A stretch of DNA of 42,615 nucleotides from Acidobacteriota bacterium (lineage in GTDB: Bacteria > Acidobacteriota > Terriglobia > Bryobacterales > Bryobacteraceae): contig JANXXI010000064.1 of NCBI GenBank assembly GCA_025350695.1, positions 1 through 42,615 of the forward strand. The letters run 5' to 3'. A program made the translations under genes and the position numbers. How positions within the stretch are numbered: the first letter of the stretch is position 1; each line of letters opens with the position of its first letter. Below the pieces are notes generated by a model. The model worked only from the letters and a program-made list of their open reading frames with translations. It was not told the DNA's origin and made no database searches. Shown here piece by piece: positions 18,612 to 26,810 of this stretch.

Positions 18612-18787
18612 GCTTAGAGAATGGTAAAGACTCGGCTGAGGGACGTGCCCGGCATGTTCAGCCAAGGTGAGACCTCGGTGGAGCTTGAAGCTAATATTCA
18701 GGAAGTTTTTCAGTTGACGACCGGCGCTTCGGAAATTCCAAGAAGTATTGCCTTGGAAATAAGTCGCCCGTAAGGCTGACGGATTAC
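18612..18787 (+). other. Short intergenic stretch, no confident gene
   Basis: Contains one 50-codon open frame from ATG 18621 to TAA 18771-18773 (beginning MVKTRLRDVPG). It has no recognisable domain, no signal and no good ribosome site. I regard it as unsupported. No convincing terminator for the upstream cytochrome gene is visible. Confidence 0.3.
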
Positions 18788-19173
18788 ATGCCTCTCTTCC
18801 TACTAGCTCTCTTAAGTGCAATTGTCGTGGCCGTTGCAATGCCCTTTTGTGCTTTCGGACTGTTCGATTTGTTGGTGTCTATTTGATTTTTATGTCGATC
18901 GGCGGATTGTTGATCTCATTTGTCGCCTCCACTTTAGCAATCATGCTTTCCGCTTGGCTTCCGCAAGTGTTTGACCTGCCAAGAGTGGTGGTTGCAGTCG
19001 GTCTAGTATCGGGTTATTTGGCTGGACTGTCATTGGGCGGTCTGCTTGGAATCTTGTCGGGCGCATACTTGGCGCACAAGTTAAACAACCGTTTCGGCTG
19101 GTATCCACAAACGGCGTATAAATTGGTTTGTCTATTCCCGTTTACCCCCTCCCCCAACCAGTTACCATGGTGA
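18788..19173 (+). pseudogene. Small membrane protein, probably frameshifted
   Basis: Two overlapping frames both encode hydrophobic helices. From ATG 18788, MPLFLLALLSAIVVAVAMPF continues to LFDLLVSI and a TGA at 18884-18886. A second frame, open from TTG 18847, gives LIFMSIGGLLISFVASTLA, then VVVAVGLVSGYLAGLSLGG and AYLAHKLNNRFGWYP, ending at TGA 19171-19173. Joining them near 18885 would give one ~125-residue protein with three helices, which is why a frameshift is suspected. Alternatively only the second part (ATG 18892) is a real ~93-residue protein. Its end overlaps the nadD ATG. No family recognised. Confidence 0.4.
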
Positions 19174-19751
19174 GATTGAAAGTCGCAATCTTCGGCGGTA
19201 CCTTCGACCCTATACACACAGCTCACCTGGAACTGGCGCGCGAAGCCGCCGAGATTTTCCATTTGAACAAGATCTTGTTTATCCCGGCCGCGCACCCACC
19301 GCACAAGTCCCGCATCCTCGGCGCAAGCTTCGAGGACCGCTTCCGCATGGTGCAATTGGCGTGCTCCGTGGACCGGCGCTTCGTGCCATCTAGGCTCGAA
19401 CAAAGTTCCGAAAAAAGCTACTCAATAAACACGATTGAAAAGCTGCTGGCCGATCTTACCCCGGCCGACGAGCTGTATTTCCTAATCGGCGCTGACGCCT
19501 TTTCGGAAATCGAAACCTGGCATCGCTACCAGGATGTCCTGAAGCTTGTCACGTTCATCGTCGCCTCCAGACCCGGCCACCAATACGATATTCCGGAACG
19601 CGCTCAGGTCCTGCGGCTTGACCACGTGGACCTGCCGATCTCAAGTTCCGAGATCCGTGAGGAACTCAGCCACGGCCATCGCATTAGCTCGCTACCGTTT
19701 CCAGTGTTTGATTACATTCGCGCCAACGGGCTCTACAAGCGATCGGCGTAG
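19167..19751 (+). CDS. nadD: Nicotinate-nucleotide adenylyltransferase
   Basis: A 194-residue enzyme making deamido-NAD from nicotinate mononucleotide and ATP, the key step of bacterial NAD synthesis. ATG 19167 is chosen so that MVRLKVAIFGGTFDPIH begins the Rossmann fold. The nucleotidyltransferase motif GGTFDPIHTAHL is at residues 9-20. PPHK (about 46) and ELYFLIGADAFSEIETWH are typical NadD substrate blocks. ISSSEIREEL near the C-terminus is the ISSTxxR ATP-binding motif. Length is normal. An upstream in-frame TTG adds only a non-conserved tail. It converges with the amidohydrolase operon with a 6-bp gap. Confidence 0.95.
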   Translation: MVRLKVAIFGGTFDPIHTAHLELAREAAEIFHLNKILFIPAAHPPHKSRILGASFEDRFRMVQLACSVDRRFVPSRLEQSSEKSYSINTIEKLLADLTPADELYFLIGADAFSEIETWHRYQDVLKLVTFIVASRPGHQYDIPERAQVLRLDHVDLPISSSEIREELSHGHRISSLPFPVFDYIRANGLYKRSA

Positions 19752-19757
19752 CCGCGT

Positions 19758-21056
19758 CTATTTGCGACTGTTGTACTTTTCGTAAAGCCTCGTCTGGCGA
19801 TTATCTAACGCCACATTCTTACCGTTGATGAACAGCATTTTTACCTGCGTCTTCACTTCCAACGGATCGCCGTCGGTTACAACGAAGTCGGCGGACTTAC
19901 CCTTGTCGAGCGAGCCTGTGACGTTGCCGACTCCGAATATCTCCGCGGCATCGATGGTCAGCGCCTTCATCGCGGCCTCATACGGTAACCCATAGGCCAC
20001 TGCAAAGGCCGCCTCAAACGGTAAGTTGCGGGCGAACTGATTGTCGTAGGTGCCGAACGCAAATTTGATGCCGGCTTTGTACAATTGGCCCGGCAGGCTA
20101 TATGCGGCGTCGTACGGATCATCTTCATCCAGGGGCAGGTTGGTTGGCTTGCCGACGACCACCGGAATGTTGTTTTCCTTGATCAGGTCAATCGACTTGC
20201 CCGGTTTCTGCACGTCCAACAGGATCAGTTTTACCTTTTGCTTTTTTGCGAAAGCAATGACCTCGCGAATGGTCCGCTCTCGTTCAGCTGGCACAAGCAG
20301 CGGAGCCTTACCTTCAAGGAGGGGCAGCATCGCTTCATATTGCACATTGGGCTTGAAATCCGCGGCCTTGGCTAATTTCGCAGTTTGATAGCGCCTCGCG
20401 GCATCGAAGAAGTTGTCGACTTTTTTCAACTCGGCGTCGTAAATCTTTTTCGCGTCGGCGAAAGGAATCGCCGCAGCCGTGGCGCCTTCAAACGCGCTCA
20501 CTCGGGCCGTTACGATCTGCGGAAAACGCATCAACAATCCGGCATTCCGGTTGATGCCCATGTCTTCCCAGTTCCAACCGTCCATATGGACCACCGCCGC
20601 TTGGCCACGAAGAATACTTTGCGCAGCACCGCCCGCTCCACGCCCCTCCGTTAGCGATGCCGGCATTGTCACAACGCTAGTGATGCCGTTAACCCGAGTC
20701 ACCGGCACATGTTCGCTATCTGGATTGAACGCGATTACGGCGCGAACCTGCGGAACAAATTCGCCGATCTCGTTCGTGTCGTTCGACTCGCGAACCGAGG
20801 TCACCTCACTGATGCCCATAAGTGTCGCGCAGTTGATCATGCCGGGATAAACGTGCAGTCCCTTGCCATCGATCACTTTCACGTTCTTCGCGGCGGCCAC
20901 CTTGGCTCCATACTCTACAATCTTGCCGTTGGCCACTGAGATGGATCCGCCCGCGATCTCCGGCGCTGTTACCGGATGAATCGTGACGTTCCTTAGAACG
21001 AAAGCCTCTTGGGCGAAAATGGGCGCCGCCAGGAAAAGCAAATTAGCGAACTTCAT
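19758..21056 (-). CDS. Secreted amidohydrolase-fold protein lacking the HxH metal motif
   Basis: A 432-residue exported protein (signal MKFANLLFLAAPIFAQ), last gene of the amidohydrolase trio. The composite N-terminal beta domain (NVTIHPVTAPEIAGGSI), the barrel and the C-terminal return GNVTGSLDKGKSADFVVTDGDP are those of imidazolonepropionase-like amidohydrolases. However, where active members have PG-x-IDAHxH, this one has PGMINCATLM, so Asp, His and His are replaced by Asn75, Ala77 and Leu79. The late aspartate region reads FGTYDNQ. Hence it probably cannot bind the usual binuclear metal site. It may be a structural or regulatory partner of the paralogues. The start overlaps the upstream gene by 14 bp. 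Confidence 0.85.
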   Translation of the reverse strand: MKFANLLFLAAPIFAQEAFVLRNVTIHPVTAPEIAGGSISVANGKIVEYGAKVAAAKNVKVIDGKGLHVYPGMINCATLMGISEVTSVRESNDTNEIGEFVPQVRAVIAFNPDSEHVPVTRVNGITSVVTMPASLTEGRGAGGAAQSILRGQAAVVHMDGWNWEDMGINRNAGLLMRFPQIVTARVSAFEGATAAAIPFADAKKIYDAELKKVDNFFDAARRYQTAKLAKAADFKPNVQYEAMLPLLEGKAPLLVPAERERTIREVIAFAKKQKVKLILLDVQKPGKSIDLIKENNIPVVVGKPTNLPLDEDDPYDAAYSLPGQLYKAGIKFAFGTYDNQFARNLPFEAAFAVAYGLPYEAAMKALTIDAAEIFGVGNVTGSLDKGKSADFVVTDGDPLEVKTQVKMLFINGKNVALDNRQTRLYEKYNSRK

Positions 21057-22410
21057 CGGATTGTGGCCCTCCCTGTGGCGCGGAATCTTTTTTGGGTTGA
21101 GGCGGTATTTGCTGGGCTTTGGCTTTTTCTTCCAACGCCTTCTTCCTCGCCTCTTTCGCTATTCGGCTCGATACGTCGGTGTCGCGATCGAAGTACAAGC
21201 TGCCGTCAATATAAACTTTCTGCGGCACCGCATAACTGGAAAGCGGAGGCTTGTTCCAAATCACAAGATCGGCATCTTTGCCCACCTCGATCGAGCCAAT
21301 GCGGTCGTCCACCTTCATATGCCGCGCCGGGTTGATGGTGATCAACGCGAGCGCCTGATCTTCGGTGAGGCCTCCATACTTCATGGTCTTCGCCGCCTCG
21401 GTATTGAGCCGTCGCATCAGACCAGCATCATCGGAATTCACAGCCGCCATAACTCCCTTCGAGGTCATTAACGCCATGTTGTAGGGAATGCCGTCCACCA
21501 CTTCCATCTTGTAGGCCCACCAATCGCTGAAGCCCGATCCGCCCACTCCATGCTCCACCATTTCCTTGGCGATCTTGTAGCCTTCCTGCACGTGCTGGAA
21601 CGTTGCTATGCGGAAGCCGAACTCTTCGGCCACACGCATCATCATCAACATTTCATCGCCGCGATAGGCATGGCAATGCACCAGCCGCTTGCCCTCCATG
21701 ATCTCCACGAGCGGCTCCAAACGAAGGTCGCGCCGAGGCTCCACCGTGCTCTTGCCCGATTTGAAATCAACCCACGCCTTCTGATATTCCTTCGCCTCCG
21801 TGAAAGCTTGGCGGTAAATATCTTCAACTCCCATTCGTGTCGCCGGATAACGCGCGACGGTTGTTGGTCCGCCTGGTGCTGGTGTTGGGTTGCCGGACCG
21901 CTTCGGATTTTCTCCCAGCGCGAACTTGATGGAAGGCGGACCACCGTCGAACAACATCTCCACCCCGGTTTTACCCCAGCGCATTTTAATCAACCGGTTC
22001 TGTCCGCCAATGGCGTTGGCGCTGCCATGCAAAATGTTGGCCGAAGTGACGCCGCCTGCCAGCGCGCGGTAAATCGCAACACTTTCCGGATCGACGAAAT
22101 CTTCAATGCGCACCATCGAAGAAACCGAAACGGAACCTTCGTTGATGCCGCCCGCACCGGCCGCGATATGCGAATGGGCGTCAATGATTCCCGGCGAAAG
22201 ATGCATGCCCGCCGCATCCACGATCCTGGCCCCACTGGGGGCCGCCAGGTTCTGACCCACTTGTTTAATCTTGCCGTCTTCAATCAACACCGAACCCTTG
22301 AAAGTCCCTTTGGTGACTGTATAGACGGTGGCGTTTTGAATGAATATCGTTTCCGCATACGTGGCGGCGCTTGCTAGTAGTAATAGTGCGAATCTCATAA
22401 TGTGTTTCAT
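21043..22410 (-). CDS. Secreted metal-dependent amidohydrolase (imidazolonepropionase-like)
   Basis: A 455-residue periplasmic enzyme with signal MKHIMRFALLLLASAATYAE. It keeps the amidohydrolase metal ligands: PGIIDAHSHI (His79, His81), LVHCHAYRGDE (about 258-268), TFQHVQEGY, and a late aspartate in NSDDAGLMRRLN. The C-terminal block IGSIEVGKDADLVIWN is standard for the family. The C-terminal tail is charged (EEKAKAQQIPPQPKK). It likely hydrolyses a cyclic amide, peptide or related bond; substrate unknown. Middle gene of three; it begins 3 bp after the previous stop (TAG-AGG-ATG) and its end overlaps the next start. It is the only one of the trio with the complete HxH. Confidence 0.9.
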   Translation of the reverse strand: MKHIMRFALLLLASAATYAETIFIQNATVYTVTKGTFKGSVLIEDGKIKQVGQNLAAPSGARIVDAAGMHLSPGIIDAHSHIAAGAGGINEGSVSVSSMVRIEDFVDPESVAIYRALAGGVTSANILHGSANAIGGQNRLIKMRWGKTGVEMLFDGGPPSIKFALGENPKRSGNPTPAPGGPTTVARYPATRMGVEDIYRQAFTEAKEYQKAWVDFKSGKSTVEPRRDLRLEPLVEIMEGKRLVHCHAYRGDEMLMMMRVAEEFGFRIATFQHVQEGYKIAKEMVEHGVGGSGFSDWWAYKMEVVDGIPYNMALMTSKGVMAAVNSDDAGLMRRLNTEAAKTMKYGGLTEDQALALITINPARHMKVDDRIGSIEVGKDADLVIWNKPPLSSYAVPQKVYIDGSLYFDRDTDVSSRIAKEARKKALEEKAKAQQIPPQPKKDSAPQGGPQSDEVR

Positions 22411-22413
22411 CCT

Positions 22414-23745
22414 CTAGCGTGGCCTGCGGCCAGTTCCTTGTGGAGCAGTTGGCGTGGGTGCGCCATCGGCGGTTGGCACGTAATGCATTCCATCCACGAA
22501 CACGTACTGAATTGCCGGCTTTTCTGTAAGCAGATCGCCCTTGGTCACAACCAGGTTGGCGATCTTACCTTTTTCGATGGAACCCAAGCGATTGGATACA
22601 CCATGGATTTCCGCTGCCGAAAGCGTCATGGCCTTCACCGCGTCATCGTGGGAAAGTCCACGTGTCACTGCTAGACGGACGCCCTTCAAAAATTCCGCCG
22701 GCGTTTGACCATCGGAATAGAATGCGAACTTCACTCCCTCTTTGTTGAGTGTCACCGGCGTGGATGCTGCGCTTTCGCGCAACTCCAAAGTTCGAAGTGG
22801 CTCTTCGGCTTCAGGGTCGGCGGTGGGTGGCCTGGTTGGCCACTTAGCGCTGATCAGCACGCTGGCGTTGGCTTGTTTCAATACGGAAGCGGCGCGATAT
22901 CCTTCGTGTACCCCATAAAGTACGAACGGCATTTTCAATTCCGAGGCTAATTTGATGACGCGCTCCATCTCTACCTTTGAGGTTGCGGGCATCAGCAAAC
23001 GGCCCGATTCTTTCACGCCTTCCAGCGCTCGATCGTAAGCAGGCCGTTGCTTGCCTGATGGGTTGGCTTGATAGGCCGCCTTGGTCCGTTCGTAGTAATC
23101 AAGGTCAATGAAAATCTGCCGCACGTAAGCGTAGACGCCCATACCGGAACTTGGAAAGCCCCGAGCACCTCCGGCGCCACCTCCACCCGTCAGCGTCATA
23201 TATTGCCCCGCCGGTGATTCAATAATCATCTTTGAGGGGTTGTCGCCTGCGAGATTTACGACTGCGCCCTGGCCCGCGAAAATTCCGGTGGTTGGAAAGA
23301 TAACTGCACTTGTGAACCCAGCATTTCGCGCCGATTCAATACGCGGATCATTCGAACGAAACTTATCGGCCGCGCGTTCCCAACTGGTTGTGCGGGGCCG
23401 GTCTTCTGGGCCTCGTGCTGGCGGCGCTGGCGGCGCCAAGGCGGTCGCCGTAATAGCCCCGGTTACCGGGCCGGTCGGCGCCGGAGGAGCTATGCCAATG
23501 TTGCTGATGCTGTCGATCAAGCCCGGATACACAGTTAAGCCGTCGCCTTCAATGACCCACGCCCCATCAGGAACGGTAGCGTTTTCGCTTGCTTCCTCAA
23601 TAAGTCCGTTGCGCAGCACCACCGTCCCTTTGGCAATCACTGGTCCGGAAATAGTTACAAGTTTTGCGTTGCGAATGGCTACAGTCACCGGAGTCTGGGC
23701 CAAGGAAAACATCGCAAGGGAAATAAAAAGCAGGAACTGCTTCAT
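22414..23745 (-). CDS. Secreted amidohydrolase-fold protein, HxH lost, first of trio
   Basis: A 443-residue exported protein with signal MKQFLLFISLAMFSLAQ. The fold matches its two downstream paralogues: N-terminal beta domain, barrel, and C-terminal IHGVSNRLGSIEKGKIANLV. The metal motif has decayed: PGLIDSISNIG replaces PG-x-IDAHxH, so both histidines are missing (Ile80, Asn82), though Asp78, LYGVHEGY and YSDGQ are retained. A glycine/alanine/proline-rich insert (TGAITATALAPPAPPA) follows, possibly a surface loop. It starts the operon, with a 68-bp spacer to the divergent DinB-like gene that must contain both promoters. Catalytic activity is doubtful. Confidence 0.85.
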   Translation of the reverse strand: MKQFLLFISLAMFSLAQTPVTVAIRNAKLVTISGPVIAKGTVVLRNGLIEEASENATVPDGAWVIEGDGLTVYPGLIDSISNIGIAPPAPTGPVTGAITATALAPPAPPARGPEDRPRTTSWERAADKFRSNDPRIESARNAGFTSAVIFPTTGIFAGQGAVVNLAGDNPSKMIIESPAGQYMTLTGGGGAGGARGFPSSGMGVYAYVRQIFIDLDYYERTKAAYQANPSGKQRPAYDRALEGVKESGRLLMPATSKVEMERVIKLASELKMPFVLYGVHEGYRAASVLKQANASVLISAKWPTRPPTADPEAEEPLRTLELRESAASTPVTLNKEGVKFAFYSDGQTPAEFLKGVRLAVTRGLSHDDAVKAMTLSAAEIHGVSNRLGSIEKGKIANLVVTKGDLLTEKPAIQYVFVDGMHYVPTADGAPTPTAPQGTGRRPR

Positions 23746-23813
23746 GTTCGTTAAGTTGCTCCCGATTCTAACTATGTTAGACGGTTTCCCGGTAGAATGT
23801 CATTCAGGACCCT

Positions 23814-24278
23814 ATGGAACTAAATCTTCGACACACGTTGGCTACACTCGCATACCGCGCCGGCAAGGCATTGCGCGATGCGCCCGAATCATTCGCGCAC
23901 TTCAAGGCGAACGATCGTTCCCGCGCTCCCGTTCAAATTGTGGCGCATATGGGGGACCTCTTCGATTGGGCTCTTTCGTTGGCGAAAGGAAAGCATGAGT
24001 GGCGCGACGCGTCGCCGCTTCAATGGGACGAGGAAGTGTCGCGATTCTTTCGGTCATTAGAGGCGTTCGATTCCCATCTTGCTTCCGGTGGAACCCTTGG
24101 TTGCTCCGCCGAGCAATTATTTCAAGGCCCCATCGCCGATGCGTTGACTCACACTGGTCAATTGACTTACTTGCGAGGGCTGGCGGCGGCGCCGGTTCGC
24201 GCCGAAAACTATTTCAAAGCGACAATCGAGGCCGGTCGTGTTGGCAAAGAGCAGGCTAAGCCAAAAGTTGAGTTCTAA
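23814..24278 (+). CDS. DinB-like four-helix metal-binding protein
   Basis: A 154-residue cytoplasmic protein of mostly helical character. It fits the DinB/YfiT superfamily pattern: an N-terminal helix (LRHTLATLAYRAGKAL), VAHMGDLFDWAL with His45, and late DALTHTGQLTYLRGLAAAP with His113, the positions that usually bind a divalent metal. The C-terminal NYFKATIEAGRVG is also typical of the soil-bacterial members. Many family members are thiol (bacillithiol/mycothiol) dependent transferases or have no known activity; no specific reaction is supported here. It is divergent from the amidohydrolase trio and 15 bp upstream of a pseudogene. Confidence 0.75.
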   Translation: MELNLRHTLATLAYRAGKALRDAPESFAHFKANDRSRAPVQIVAHMGDLFDWALSLAKGKHEWRDASPLQWDEEVSRFFRSLEAFDSHLASGGTLGCSAEQLFQGPIADALTHTGQLTYLRGLAAAPVRAENYFKATIEAGRVGKEQAKPKVEF

Positions 24279-24293
24279 CTGGAGGACTGATCC

Positions 24294-24984
24294 ATGGATC
24301 GCAGATATTTCGGACTCTTAATCGGAAGCGCCCCCTTCTTGAGGGCGGCGGATCCGTGGAAGGATAAGCAACCAGCCGACTGGACCAATTCCGATATCCA
24401 GAAGTAGCGTGAGCGTTCGCCTTGGGCCAAAGAAGCTGAAGCATCTCAAACGTCGAAGCCGATGCTCGGGAGCAATATCCCATCGGCCACTTCGGAAGGG
24501 GCCGGCGCTACAGGCGGCAGCAGAACGGTCGATAGGTCCGCGCTTGATGGCGGCGAGCCGCTAAGGGCGTGGGTGCGTTGAGTGCCCAGCCTCTAATCGA
24601 CTCCGCCAAACAGCCTCGCTCCAAACAGGCGGAGATGTTTTACATTGTCAGCGCATCAGGCCTGCCGGTTTATCAGCAACATATTGAGCCGAAAGATCCA
24701 TCGGCGGTGGGTGAACAGGTTGTTTTGGAAAACAAACCTATAATCATTCGTCTCAAGGAACGCACCACCATTGAGCGAAAAGGGAAAGATCCAATTCGAC
24801 CCGAGCGCGTGAACTTATAGAGGGGAAGGGAATGCGGGTCCCTGTCTTCTTCTTTGCCCGGCAACGCAACCCAATCACCCTCGAAGACAAAGAAGTGATC
24901 TTTCATTCGAGGTATGGCGCAATCGAGTTGAAAACCAAGTTTACGCTGAAAGACATGGTTTATCAGGGGAAACTTGAACTTTAG
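24294..24984 (+). pseudogene. Decayed GWxTD/SPW-type acidobacterial secreted protein
   Basis: It has an intact ribosome site (GGAGGA, 24281-24286) and start MDRRYFGLLIGSAPFLRAAD, but meets TAG 38 codons in, just before RERSPWAKEAEAS in the same frame. The middle is missing or scrambled. Downstream, a second frame (from 24569) encodes EMFYIVSASGLPVYQQH and ERKGKDPIRPERVNL. A third frame (from 24832) encodes ARQRNPITLEDKEVIFHS and FTLKDMVYQGKLEL with stop 24982-24984. The order WxxxDIQK, SPWAK, VSASGLP, LKDMVYQGKL matches a secreted family abundant in Acidobacteria whose function is unknown. The 3' end overlaps the convergent GNAT gene by 4 bp. The downstream copy needs all three frames, so it is non-functional. 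Confidence 0.8.
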
Positions 24985-25439
24985 AGTTCCTTGTAGAAGA
25001 AGCTGCAGTCATCCATCTGGGACGAATGTGGGTCGCGTGCATAGCGCGGAATCACTCCCATAAGGTTGTAGCCCATCGATTGGTACAGCGGCTCAGCGGA
25101 GTCGCCAGAGCGCGTATCAAGCGTAATCAAGGTGCGCCCTTCCGCCCGCGCCACGTCTTCAATCGCCAGCATCAGTGACCCGGCGATACCTTGCCGCCTG
25201 GCCCGTGGATGCACCAGCAATTTAGCCACTTCCGCCCGATGATGCTGATTCGGCGGTGTGCCCATATCCAGTTGAACGGACCCAAGGATTGCATCATCCT
25301 TCCGCGCCACCAAGAGCATCCGTGAACCAGCTTGTAAGCCCGGACCAACTTTTTCCAACCAGAACCGCCGGGCTTCTTCGAGCGAAAAAGGCAGGACAAA
25401 ACTGATGCTGGCTCCGGCGTGTACACAAGCATGAAGCAA
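24981..25439 (-). CDS. GNAT-family N-acetyltransferase (5' end probably frameshifted)
   Basis: The intact frame gives 152 residues from a weak TTG (25439). GNAT features are clear: AILGSVQLDM (beta 4), VAKLLVHPRARRQGIAGSLM with the acetyl-CoA loop (RRQGIAG), then LDTRSGDSAEPLYQSMGYN. The natural N-terminus appears to lie upstream in another frame. A GTG at 25497 overlaps the regulator's stop as GTGA and reads VIEPLK; deleting one A from the AAA that follows would read on as VIEPLNAGSIASEIEALSAL into the intact frame. So either one base is wrong or the gene is damaged. Acceptor substrate unknown. It is the last gene of the operon with the NtrC-type regulator. Confidence 0.8.
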   Translation of the reverse strand: MLHACVHAGASISFVLPFSLEEARRFWLEKVGPGLQAGSRMLLVARKDDAILGSVQLDMGTPPNQHHRAEVAKLLVHPRARRQGIAGSLMLAIEDVARAEGRTLITLDTRSGDSAEPLYQSMGYNLMGVIPRYARDPHSSQMDDCSFFYKEL

Positions 25440-25493
25440 CGCGGAAAGCGCTTCGATTTCCGAAGCAATAGACCCGGCATTTCAACGGCTCAA

Positions 25494-26810
25494 TCACGTG
25501 ATCCCCATGCGCTCCAATTTACGGTAGAGGGTTTTACGTTCAATACCCAGTAACTTCGCGGCGTGGCTTTTGTTACCACCCACAGCCTTCAACACCTTTT
25601 GAATTTGATCCGCTTCGGTATCGGCCAAAGACTCGCTGGCTTGTTCCCGATTGTCCATCGCTTGGATTGCCTCACTCACAACTTCGTCATTGATCCGGCC
25701 TTGCGGCGCCAGAATTACAAGTCGCTCCATCATGTGTTGCAACTGGCGAACATTGCCCGGCCACAAATAAGATTGAAGCGCTTTCTGCCCGCTTGGCTTA
25801 ACCTCAGCCTGCTGGCCATAGCGTTCGTTATAGCGTGTAAGAAATGTTTGCGCGAGCAACGGAATATCGCCCCGCCGTTCGCGTAGCGGAGGAATATGCA
25901 AGCTTACGACGTTCAATCTGAAAAGAAGATCTTCGCGGAATTTCTTCTCCTCCGTCAACTTGCGCAAGTTCTTGTTCGTCGCTGCAACCACGCGAACATC
26001 AACCGGTTTGGCGCGGGCTGCGCCAAGCGGCCGCACTTCATGTTCTTGTAGGAAACGCAGCAGCTTTAGTTGAAACGGTTGATCGATCTCGCCAATCTCG
26101 TCCAGGAACACCGTGCCAAGATTAGCCGCCTCGAACACACCGGCCCGATCACGATCAGCTCCGGTGAATGCGCCCTTCATGGCGCCGAATAGTTCGCTTT
26201 CAATCAGGCTGGGCGCGATTGAGCCACAGTCAACCGCTACAAACGGTTTTTCGTGCCGGGGCGAATAACGATGCACCATTCGGGCAATTAACTCTTTGCC
26301 GGTTCCCGTCTCGCCTTCAATTAAAACGGTTGCTGTAGTCGGCGCCACCTTTGCGATCGTTTTGAAAATATCCATCATCTGTGGCGACGTGCCGATCATT
26401 TCTGTTTCGGGAATATCGTCGATCCAGACACTTTCCTCATCGTCCTTTTCAAACGATTTTTCGGCGCGCTTCACCACGTCCATCAAGTCATCCAACTCGA
26501 ACGGCTTGGCCAGATACTCAAAGGCGCCACCGCGCGTCGCCGCCATCACCGTTTCCATGCTGCCGCGGCCAGACATCAGGATTACGGCGCAATCGGGATT
26601 CGCGTTCTTTGCGGCGCCCAACACATCAAGCCCCGTGCGCTCGTCCAGGTAGACGTCGGAAATGACGATCGGAAAACTCTCTTCGCCCAAGCGCCTGATG
26701 GCGTCGCGCGTTGTACCTACAGCCATTACGCTGTAGTTTTCCAATTCAAGAAATTGGCCGATTGTGAAGCGCAAGGAATTGTCGTCTTCAACTAAGAGGA
26801 TGCGTGACAA
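25494..26810 (-). CDS. NtrC-type sigma-54-dependent response regulator
   Basis: A 438-residue three-domain activator. The receiver domain covers 1-120 with phospho-acceptor Asp52 (VISDVYLDE), Ser80 and Lys102. The AAA+ domain covers ~138-375 with Walker A GETGTGKE (165-172), the sigma-54-contact loop GAFTGA (213-218), and FLDEIGEI as Walker B. The C-terminal Fis-type helix-turn-helix is [20 protein letters not shown]. When phosphorylated it would remodel sigma-54 RNA polymerase at target promoters. Its start overlaps the 3' end of the CHASE2 kinase gene by 19 bp, making that kinase the obvious partner. Target genes cannot be deduced; no clear -24/-12 promoter was found nearby. Confidence 0.95.
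   Translation of the reverse strand: MSRILLVEDDNSLRFTIGQFLELENYSVMAVGTTRDAIRRLGEESFPIVISDVYLDERTGLDVLGAAKNANPDCAVILMSGRGSMETVMAATRGGAFEYLAKPFELDDLMDVVKRAEKSFEKDDEESVWIDDIPETEMIGTSPQMMDIFKTIAKVAPTTATVLIEGETGTGKELIARMVHRYSPRHEKPFVAVDCGSIAPSLIESELFGAMKGAFTGADRDRAGVFEAANLGTVFLDEIGEIDQPFQLKLLRFLQEHEVRPLGAARAKPVDVRVVAATNKNLRKLTEEKKFREDLLFRLNVVSLHIPPLRERRGDIPLLAQTFLTRYNERYGQQAEVKPSGQKALQSYLWPGNVRQLQHMMERLVILAPQGRINDEVVSEAIQAMDNREQASESLADTEADQIQKVLKAVGGNKSHAAKLLGIERKTLYRKLERMGIT

Noticed and set aside
17901-18839. 312-codon frame on the minus strand
   Set aside because: It mirrors the cytochrome gene; composition is Arg/His-rich shadow sequence with no motif.
21550-22377. 275-codon plus-strand frame
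   Set aside because: Shadow of the middle amidohydrolase gene.
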